From Actinobacillus lignieresii (GTDB lineage Bacteria > Pseudomonadota > Gammaproteobacteria > Enterobacterales > Pasteurellaceae): a stretch of 64,000 bases of DNA. Where the stretch lies: assembly GCF_900444945.1 (NCBI RefSeq), contig NZ_UFRM01000001.1, positions 1,064,501 to 1,128,500 on the forward strand. The letters are read 5' to 3'. Shown here piece by piece: positions 58,090 through 64,000 of the stretch. Within the stretch, counting starts at the first letter, position 1; every line of letters begins with the position of its first letter. The translations under genes were made by a program, and so were the position numbers. The notes below the pieces were generated by a model. The model saw only the letters and a program-made list of their open reading frames with translations. It did no database searches and was not told the origin of the DNA.

Positions 58090-58779
58090 ATGTTTAATTT
58101 TACCCCTCAAGAACTTGATGCCATTTTCTTAAGTTTGAAAGTCGCTTTATTAGCAGTGGCTTTATCATTACCGTTAGCGATTTTTACCGCATGGTTGCTC
58201 TCCCGTAAGCAATTTTGGGGCAAAAATTTATTAAACGGCATCGTGCATTTACCTCTGGTTTTACCGCCGGTCGTGATTGGTTATCTGTTATTAGTTTCAA
58301 TGGCGAAAAAAGGCGTAATCGGTCAGTATTTATGGCAATGGTTTGAATTTTCGTTCAGTTTTTCTTGGAAAGGAGCAGTGCTTGCTTCAATGGTGATGGC
58401 ATTTCCGTTAATGGTCAGATCGATTCGCCTGACCTTAGATGCGGTCGATCCGAAATTGGAACAAGCCGCCAGAACCTTAGGCGCACCACCGTTAAAAGTG
58501 TTTTTTACTCTTACGTTACCGCTTTCCTATTCGGGGATTATCGCCGGTGCGGTACTCGGCTTTGCTCGTTCGCTCGGTGAATTCGGTGCGACAATTACCT
58601 TTGTTTCCAATATTCCGAATCAAACTCAAACCATTCCGTCCGCACTCTTTACCTTTATTGAAACGCCGGACGGAGAACTGGCTGCCGCACGCTTATGTGC
58701 CGTTTCGATTATGATTTCCTTAATTGCACTATTTGCTTCCGAATGGTTTGCGGAAAAGCAAAAACGCTTACTGAATTAA
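58090..58779 (+). CDS. modB: Molybdate ABC transporter permease
   Basis: A 229-residue permease with about five helices. PLVLPPVVIGYLLL, SIRLTLDAVDPKLEQAARTLGA (EAA loop region) and FARSLGEFGATITFV are characteristic of ModB. It follows modA after a hairpin and is 3 bases before modC. Confidence 0.95.
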   Translation: MFNFTPQELDAIFLSLKVALLAVALSLPLAIFTAWLLSRKQFWGKNLLNGIVHLPLVLPPVVIGYLLLVSMAKKGVIGQYLWQWFEFSFSFSWKGAVLASMVMAFPLMVRSIRLTLDAVDPKLEQAARTLGAPPLKVFFTLTLPLSYSGIIAGAVLGFARSLGEFGATITFVSNIPNQTQTIPSALFTFIETPDGELAAARLCAVSIMISLIALFASEWFAEKQKRLLN

Positions 58780-58782
58780 CTT

Positions 58783-59838
58783 ATGCTTCAATTAAATCTA
58801 CATCAAACACTCGGACAACTTAAATTAGCGGTAAAGTTAGATATTCCAAATAAAGGCGTTACCGCGATTTTCGGACGTTCCGGAGCCGGTAAATCCAGTT
58901 TAATCAATCTAATCGCCGGCTTATCTACACCGCAGAAAGGTTATATCCGGCTTAATCAACAAACTTTATTTGATAGCGAACAGCGGATTAATCTCGCACC
59001 GGAAAAGCGAAAAATCGGCTATGTGTTTCAAGAACATCGACTTTTCCCGCATTATACAGTGGAAAAGAATCTCAAATACGGCTACAAGCGGTCGGATTCC
59101 GCTCATTTTTTGCAAATCGTACAATTACTGGGAATCGAGCATTTACTCACACGCTTTCCGGCGAGTCTTTCCGGCGGCGAAAAGCAGCGTGTTGCGATTG
59201 GCAGGGCATTATTAAGCGAACCGCAATTATTGCTAATGGACGAACCATTGTCGGCTTTAGATTTACCCCGCAAACAAGAATTAATGAATTATTTGAGTAA
59301 ACTTGCCGCTCAAATTGAAATTCCGATTTTATATGTCAGCCATAGCCTAGATGAAATTATTCGCTTAGCCGATAATCTTATTCTGCTCGAACAAGGTAAA
59401 GTTACGCTTTTCGATAGTGTGGCTAACGTGTGGCACCATCCGGCTTTTACGGCTTGGCAACCGGATTCGCAAAAAGTCAGTTTATTAGAATTACCGATTA
59501 GCTCGCATCAATCGAATTATAAGATGATCAGTTTGGCACTCGGTTCGCAAAAAATTTGGATAAATGAAACGCCGCATTATCACATCGGCGATAAGTTACG
59601 CCTGACCATTGCCAGCAAAGACGTTTCGATCAGTTTAAAAGAACCGAATCCAAGTTCGATTCGTAATATATTGACAGGGAAAATTACGGAGATTATTCCG
59701 CATTCGGATCGAATGGATATTGCCGTATTAGTTGATAGTCACATAATATGGGCGAGTATCAGTTTATGGTCATTCGATGAATTGGCATTAAAAAACGGGC
59801 AAAATGTATATCTTCAAATCAAAAGCGTTTCTTTATAG
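58783..59838 (+). CDS. modC: Molybdate ABC transporter ATPase
   Basis: A 351-residue ATPase. Walker [31 protein letters not shown], signature LSGGEKQRVAIGRAL, LLMDEPLSALDLP and LYVSHSLDEI are present. The C-terminal region (about 285-351) is the MOP oxyanion-binding domain (SSIRNILTGKITEI) that senses molybdate. Last gene of modABC. Confidence 0.96.
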   Translation: MLQLNLHQTLGQLKLAVKLDIPNKGVTAIFGRSGAGKSSLINLIAGLSTPQKGYIRLNQQTLFDSEQRINLAPEKRKIGYVFQEHRLFPHYTVEKNLKYGYKRSDSAHFLQIVQLLGIEHLLTRFPASLSGGEKQRVAIGRALLSEPQLLLMDEPLSALDLPRKQELMNYLSKLAAQIEIPILYVSHSLDEIIRLADNLILLEQGKVTLFDSVANVWHHPAFTAWQPDSQKVSLLELPISSHQSNYKMISLALGSQKIWINETPHYHIGDKLRLTIASKDVSISLKEPNPSSIRNILTGKITEIIPHSDRMDIAVLVDSHIIWASISLWSFDELALKNGQNVYLQIKSVSL

Positions 59839-59885
59839 CAATACAAAAATTTAGTAAAATAAGACCGCTTACAAAGAGAAAGAAT

Positions 59886-60320
59886 ATGCCTATTGTCAAT
59901 CAATCTTCGCTTGTGCCTTATAGCGCCGAGCAAATGTATCAACTCGTAAACGATTACGAAAAATATCCGCAGTTTTTATCCGGCTGTATCGGTGCCAAAA
60001 CCATTAGTCGCGGAAATAATGAGCTTGAAGCCGAATTACAAATTCAAAAGTTAGGTATCAGTCAAAGTTTTAGCACACATAATAAAATGCTCCCTAACGA
60101 ACGGATCGAAATGAAATTGGTTAATGGTCCGTTTCGACAATTGCAAGGCGCTTGGAACTTTCGGCCGTTTGACGAGCAAAGCTGTAAAATATCGCTTTAT
60201 TTAGAATTTGAATTTTCAAATCCTGTCGTGGGAATGGTATTCGGCAAAATATTTAATGAGCTGACGTTAAAAATGGTCAATGCTTTTAAACAACGCGCAA
60301 AAGAGGTGTACGGTGTCTGA
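59886..60320 (+). CDS. ratA: Coenzyme Q-binding START-like protein RatA
   Basis: A 144-residue SRPBCC/START-like protein (Coq10/RatA/PasT family). VPYSAEQMYQLVNDYEKYPQFLSGC, given in part, FSTHNKML and NGPFRQLQGAWNF are typical. E. coli RatA was described as a ribosome anti-association toxin; the Coq10-like fold suggests a role with quinones. ratB starts inside its last codons, the usual ratAB pair. Confidence 0.9.
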   Translation: MPIVNQSSLVPYSAEQMYQLVNDYEKYPQFLSGCIGAKTISRGNNELEAELQIQKLGISQSFSTHNKMLPNERIEMKLVNGPFRQLQGAWNFRPFDEQSCKISLYLEFEFSNPVVGMVFGKIFNELTLKMVNAFKQRAKEVYGV

Positions 60321-60609
60321 TATAGAGAAAATCGAAGTAGAAGTGCTTTTTGCCTATCCGAATAAACATTTTTTAAAAAAAATCACATTAGATGCGCCTA
60401 CTAGTGTACAAAATGTGATTTTACAATCCGGCATTCTAGAAAAATATACCGAAATTGATTTACGAACGAACAAGGTCGGTATTTTTAGCCGTCCGGTTAA
60501 ACTTACTGATATGGTGGAAAACGGTGATCGTATTGAGATTTATCGTCCGTTAATTGCCGATCCGAAAGAAATTCGCCGTAAACGAGCCGCCGAGCAAAAT
60601 AAAAAATAG
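60313..60609 (+). CDS. ratB: RnfH-family protein RatB
   Basis: A 98-residue ubiquitin-like protein of the RnfH/RatB (PasI) family. It starts at GTG 60313, 8 bases before the ratA stop, with AAGAGGTG as RBS, and reads VSDIEKIEVEVLFAYPNK. VENGDRIEIYRPLIADPKEIRRKRA, given in part, is the family hallmark. The proposed antitoxin role is not settled. A strong terminator follows. Confidence 0.92.
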   Translation: MSDIEKIEVEVLFAYPNKHFLKKITLDAPTSVQNVILQSGILEKYTEIDLRTNKVGIFSRPVKLTDMVENGDRIEIYRPLIADPKEIRRKRAAEQNKK

Positions 60610-60610
60610 T

Positions 60611-60644
60611 AAAAAAGCACGAAACTTTCATTTCGTGCTTTTTT
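60611..60644. terminator. Bidirectional terminator (ratB / efflux lipoprotein)
   Basis: AAAAAAGCACGAAA (60611-60624), loop CTTTCA, TTTCGTGCTTTTTT (60631-60644). Perfect 14-bp stem between convergent genes. Confidence 0.92.
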
Positions 60645-60656
60645 GTTAGCGCAATA

Positions 60657-62069
60657 CTATCTTCTATATTTACCCGCCATAGACTGATACACCGTATTTT
60701 CATTCGATAGAATCATATATTTCTGATTCAAAATAGAAAGCTGGGAATTTAATTCCGTATTTAGTGCGCTAATCCATTCACGGAACTCGGACACGCCTTG
60801 TTCATAACGATTTTTATAATAGTTACTGATACGTTTATCATGCTCGTATGCTTGTTGTAGGGTCGCATAACTGCTGAGTGATTGTTGATAAGCGTAGTAG
60901 TGCTGATCAATTTCATTTAATGCGCTGGTCACCGTCTGTCCATAATTTAATTTCGCCGTCATATAATCCGACTCGGAAATTTTCACGTTATTTTTCACAC
61001 GATTCCAATCTAAGAACGGTAAATCAAATGAAATCACACCGTTACCGACCGGATTATCGCTAATATTTGCGACTTTTGAGGCGCTTGCCGAAATCGAACC
61101 GCTAAGCGTAACTGTCGGGAACCAACTTTTTTCTGTTGCGGTAAGCGATTTAAATGCGCTTTGTAAACGGTTTAAACGGGCTACGACATCCGGGCGATTT
61201 GCGATTGCCGATACCGGTACGTTTAAATCGATTCCTTGCAATTTAACACCTAAAATACTCGGATAACGAGTAGGTAACGCTTGATTCGGTTTTAAATTTA
61301 ACAAATTACGCAATGTCTGCTCTGCCGTTTTAAGATTGGTACGCACCGAAATTAAACTATTACGTGCGTTTAACGTTGCCTGCTGAGCTTGTTCCACCGC
61401 TAAACGATCGATTGCACCTGCGGCATATTTATTATTTAAAATCGTTGAGATTTGCTGATAATTATTAATGGTACGCTCAATCACTGCGATGGCATCTTTA
61501 TAATAAGCAATTTGGTAGTAAGTAGAAACGACCGAATTTAATAATGAAAGACGTGTCGCTTTTAAATCTTCAACCGTGGCTTTATGCTCCCATTCCGCCG
61601 CACTTGCCGCATCAGCCAAACGTTGCCATAAATCAAGCGTATAACTCAAATTAAACGCTGCAGTATTTGAAATCGTTGATGGCCCAGTAGATGCTTGACT
61701 TACACCTAAACGACTTTGTGTTGTGGAATGAAGTTTTTTAGCCGCCGATGATGAACCTGATCCGCTAAACGTCGGTACTAGATTCGCGCCGACTAAATTC
61801 GCATTATAAAGCGCTCGGTTTACTGCAATGGCGCTTTTAGCTAAATCTAAGTTATTGGCAATCGCTTGCTCAACTAACGAATTTAACTGGCTATCATTAT
61901 AACCTTGCCACCATTGCTCATTAATTTGGAACTGTTTGGTAATTTCTTCATATTGTTGATATGTTGCCTGCGCTTGTTCAAGCGAACCGTCCGCACTTAA
62001 TTTTGTGGTTGAACAAGCCGATAAGGCAAGTACAACGGAAAGTGTTAAAGCTAATTTTGAAAGTTTCAT
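60657..62069 (-). CDS. TolC-family outer-membrane efflux lipoprotein
   Basis: A 470-residue NodT/TolC-family protein. The signal peptide ends in lipobox LSAC (Cys19), so it is lipid-anchored like OprM or CusC. Duplicated coiled-coil and barrel halves are seen: NLDLAKSAIAVNRALYNANLVGA, given in part, and YKDAIAVIERTINNYQQIS, with ANRPDVVARLNRLQ and WFPTVTLSGSISAS typical of the family. It would form the exit duct of a tripartite pump or type I secretion system. No membrane-fusion or inner-membrane pump gene is adjacent, so its partner is unknown. Confidence 0.9.
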   Translation of the reverse strand: MKLSKLALTLSVVLALSACSTTKLSADGSLEQAQATYQQYEEITKQFQINEQWWQGYNDSQLNSLVEQAIANNLDLAKSAIAVNRALYNANLVGANLVPTFSGSGSSSAAKKLHSTTQSRLGVSQASTGPSTISNTAAFNLSYTLDLWQRLADAASAAEWEHKATVEDLKATRLSLLNSVVSTYYQIAYYKDAIAVIERTINNYQQISTILNNKYAAGAIDRLAVEQAQQATLNARNSLISVRTNLKTAEQTLRNLLNLKPNQALPTRYPSILGVKLQGIDLNVPVSAIANRPDVVARLNRLQSAFKSLTATEKSWFPTVTLSGSISASASKVANISDNPVGNGVISFDLPFLDWNRVKNNVKISESDYMTAKLNYGQTVTSALNEIDQHYYAYQQSLSSYATLQQAYEHDKRISNYYKNRYEQGVSEFREWISALNTELNSQLSILNQKYMILSNENTVYQSMAGKYRR

Positions 62070-62170
62070 ATTGTTTCCTAAAAACTGTTATCAATCGGGG
62101 GAAGAATAATTAGACCGATTTAGAACAAAACATAGTTTATTCGGGTAAATTTTTTCTCAATTCAGACCGC

Positions 62171-62791
62171 TTATTTCGAAAGTAATTGACGAATTAATTT
62201 TTCATATCGAACCGCTTGAGAAGCTTGTTTTAAACGCTCGGAAGTTAAAATACTTTTCAACTCGCTTAATGCGGTTTGGAAATCATCATTTACGATCACA
62301 TAGTCAAACTCATTATAATGAGACATTTCCGATACGGCCTCGGCCATTCTTTTACCGATTGTTTCTGCCGAATCTTGACCTCTTCCGATTAAACGTTTTT
62401 CCAATTCCTCACGAGAAGGCGGTAAAATAAAAATAGTCTTTACATTCGGAACTTTATTACGAATTTGACGGGCTCCCTGCCAATCAATATCTAAAAATAC
62501 ATCAATCCCATTCTCCAGACTCTTTTCTATCATCGGCAAAGAAGTACCGTAATAATTACCGAATACTTCAGCCCATTCTAAAAAATGCCCTTGCTCGATT
62601 AACGATTCGAATTCCTCATGACGAGTAAAATAATAATGTACCGCATGTTCCTCTCCCGGACGAGGATTACGCGTAGTATGAGAAACGGAAAGTTGAACTT
62701 CCGAACGAGGTAAATCCGCTAATAGCGCATTAATCAATGAGGATTTACCGGCACCGCTTGGTGCGGAAAGAATGTAAAGATTACCTAACAT
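62171..62791 (-). CDS. gmk: Guanylate kinase
   Basis: A 206-residue P-loop kinase converting GMP to GDP. Walker [37 protein letters not shown], given in part, [15 protein letters not shown] and [10 protein letters not shown] are hallmarks. It lies downstream of gpt on the same strand, an apt functional pair for guanine salvage. Confidence 0.97.
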   Translation of the reverse strand: MLGNLYILSAPSGAGKSSLINALLADLPRSEVQLSVSHTTRNPRPGEEHAVHYYFTRHEEFESLIEQGHFLEWAEVFGNYYGTSLPMIEKSLENGIDVFLDIDWQGARQIRNKVPNVKTIFILPPSREELEKRLIGRGQDSAETIGKRMAEAVSEMSHYNEFDYVIVNDDFQTALSELKSILTSERLKQASQAVRYEKLIRQLLSK

Positions 62792-62873
62792 AACATTATT
62801 TATTATTTAAATGAAAAAGTTACAATTGAAAATGGAGAACCAATTTTTTAATCAGTTCTCCATTATTCACGAA

Positions 62874-63347
62874 TTACTTACGTGCGAGAGGCGGAACAAA
62901 CGTGATGCCTAAGTCCCAAGGTTGTTCAATCCACGTTTCTTGAGGAATATCAATTACATAATCGTCCACTAACGGTGCACCTGCCGGTTTAGCGAATACG
63001 GTTACGAATTTCGCTTTAGGATACATTTTGCGAATTTCTTTTGCCGTATTACCGGTATCAACCAAATCGTCCACAACAATGAAACCTTCGCCATCTGTTT
63101 GCGCCGCGTGTAATACTTTTAATTCGCCTTGTTCATCATGGTCATAGCTGGAAATACATACGGTTTCAACATGACGGATACTTAATTCACGCGCTAATAC
63201 CGCCGCTGGAAACAAACCTCCGCGACTTACCGCAATAATCCCTTTCCATTGTGATGCGGGTAAAAGACGTTCCGCTAATTTACGGGCGTGCATATGGAAC
63301 ATATCCCAAGTTACAACATATTTTTCGTTTGTGTATTTTTCACTCAT
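62874..63347 (-). CDS. gpt: Xanthine-guanine phosphoribosyltransferase
   Basis: A 157-residue purine phosphoribosyltransferase. [21 protein letters not shown], given in part, [18 protein letters not shown], the PRPP loop [18 protein letters not shown] and [15 protein letters not shown] match Gpt. It salvages guanine, xanthine and hypoxanthine at the inner membrane face. A terminator-like hairpin lies in its leader. Divergent from pepD, as in E. coli. Confidence 0.96.
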   Translation of the reverse strand: MSEKYTNEKYVVTWDMFHMHARKLAERLLPASQWKGIIAVSRGGLFPAAVLARELSIRHVETVCISSYDHDEQGELKVLHAAQTDGEGFIVVDDLVDTGNTAKEIRKMYPKAKFVTVFAKPAGAPLVDDYVIDIPQETWIEQPWDLGITFVPPLARK

Positions 63348-63361
63348 ACAAAGTCCTAGAT

Positions 63362-63386
63362 AAAAAAAAGCGGTGTCAAGGCACCG
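63362..63386 (-). promoter_or_regulatory. Terminator-like hairpin in the gpt leader
   Basis: On the minus strand CGGTG(CC), TTGA, CACCG is followed by eight Ts and then, after 10-20 bases, the gpt start. A -10-like TAGAAT lies about 15 bases upstream. The element is an intrinsic terminator placed inside the transcript leader. Confidence 0.6.
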
Positions 63387-63519
63387 AATAAAAAAATTGC
63401 GTTATTCTAACCTAAAATGCGCATTCGTGCTATCATTTCCACTATTCTTCAACAATAGCGGTCTAATTTTTGCAAAATTTTACGAAATTTTGACCGCCTA
63501 TAAGTTATTAAAGGTAAAT

Positions 63520-64000
63520 ATGTCTGAAATCACAAAACTTTCTCCAACCTTATTATGGCAATGGTTTGATAAAATCTGCGCAATTCCTCATCCTTCATAC
63601 CATGAAAACCAACTGGCGGAATTTATCGTCGATTGGGCAAAATCTAAAAATTTATTTGCCGAACGCGATGAAGCGGGCAACGTATTAATTCGTAAACCGG
63701 CCACGCAAGGTATGGAAAATCGCTGTACTATCGCACTTCAAGCTCATTTGGATATGGTTCCGCAAGCAAATGCCGCAACACAGCACGACTTTCTCAAAGA
63801 TCCTATTCAACCTTACATTGACGGAGAATGGGTCAAAGCCAAAGGCACGACTCTCGGTGCCGATAACGGCATCGGGCTTGCTTCTTGCCTAGCCGTATTA
63901 GAGGCTGACGATATTGCCCATCCTGCTCTTGAAATCTTACTGACGATGAGTGAAGAAGTCGGTATGGAAGGGGTTTTAGGCTTACGTCCGAATTGGTTAA
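63520..64000 (+). CDS. pepD: Aminoacyl-histidine dipeptidase (5' part)
   Basis: The first 160 codons of a PepD-type M20 metallopeptidase; the gene runs past the window end. Seen are [20 protein letters not shown], the metal-binding [23 protein letters not shown] and the catalytic-glutamate segment [13 protein letters not shown]. It cleaves dipeptides such as carnosine (beta-Ala-His). RBS AAAGGTAAAT. Divergent from gpt. Confidence 0.95.
   Translation, partial: MSEITKLSPTLLWQWFDKICAIPHPSYHENQLAEFIVDWAKSKNLFAERDEAGNVLIRKPATQGMENRCTIALQAHLDMVPQANAATQHDFLKDPIQPYIDGEWVKAKGTTLGADNGIGLASCLAVLEADDIAHPALEILLTMSEEVGMEGVLGLRPNWL

Overview
The window is chromosomal DNA of a Pasteurellaceae bacterium, most likely of the Actinobacillus pleuropneumoniae / A. 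suis / A. lignieresii group. The clearest sign is more than 20 copies of the 9-mer ACAAGCGGT or its complement ACCGCTTGT, the DNA uptake signal of that clade; the Haemophilus-type AAGTGCGGT was noticed only twice. Gene content and low-to-moderate GC agree. Most of the window is ordinary core genome in short operons with little intergenic space.

Layout. 1-1.8 kb: end of ppk and ppx (polyphosphate), then tRNA-Asn. 2.1-4.1 kb: moeB and moeA (molybdenum cofactor). 4.1-4.5 kb: an ATGA-overlapping pair of tiny membrane-protein genes. 4.7-10.8 kb: yheS, a ycjF-like gene, dusC, djlA and an EamA transporter. 10.9-18.9 kb: one long leftward block cydA-cydB-cydX-ybgE-ybgC-tolQ-tolR-tolA-tolB-pal (cytochrome bd oxidase plus the Tol-Pal envelope system). 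19.4-22.5 kb: a small exported protein, tcdA and uup.

22.5-30.9 kb is the accessory part: a complete type IC (EcoR124I-like) restriction-modification locus in the order hsdM, broken bro/dinD-like gene, hsdS, an AlbA_2/ATPase-like regulator gene and hsdR, lying between gyrA and uup. Two matching 104-bp blocks, each with four TTGCTTA motifs in a fixed 21/76-bp geometry, lie just upstream of the regulator gene and of hsdR. A further TTGCTTA overlaps the likely hsdM -10 region. hsdS carries a 12-bp tandem repeat at the site where such repeats set target spacer length in this family. This is the best candidate for an undescribed control circuit in the window.

31-46 kb: gyrA, ubiG, ruvAB, potABC (without potD), rep, yjjV, uvrC and a TonB-dependent receptor with a possible Fur box. 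46.5-50 kb: pgsA, yccA, tusE and a Fur-box-preceded yfeAB pair that lacks its permease genes. 50-52.7 kb: yeaK, then a leftward set of a YheO/DauR-like regulator, RidA and a threonine-synthase-like PLP enzyme, with AT-rich palindromes upstream. 52.8-60.6 kb, rightward: apt, dnaX (with an A AAA AAG frameshift site), yadGH, modABC and ratAB. 60.7-64 kb: a TolC-like outer-membrane lipoprotein, gmk, gpt (with a terminator-like hairpin in its leader) and the start of pepD.

Many convergent gene ends share terminators made from two inverted uptake signals. Several start sites were moved inward from the longest reading frame to an ATG or GTG with a better ribosome binding site or family alignment.
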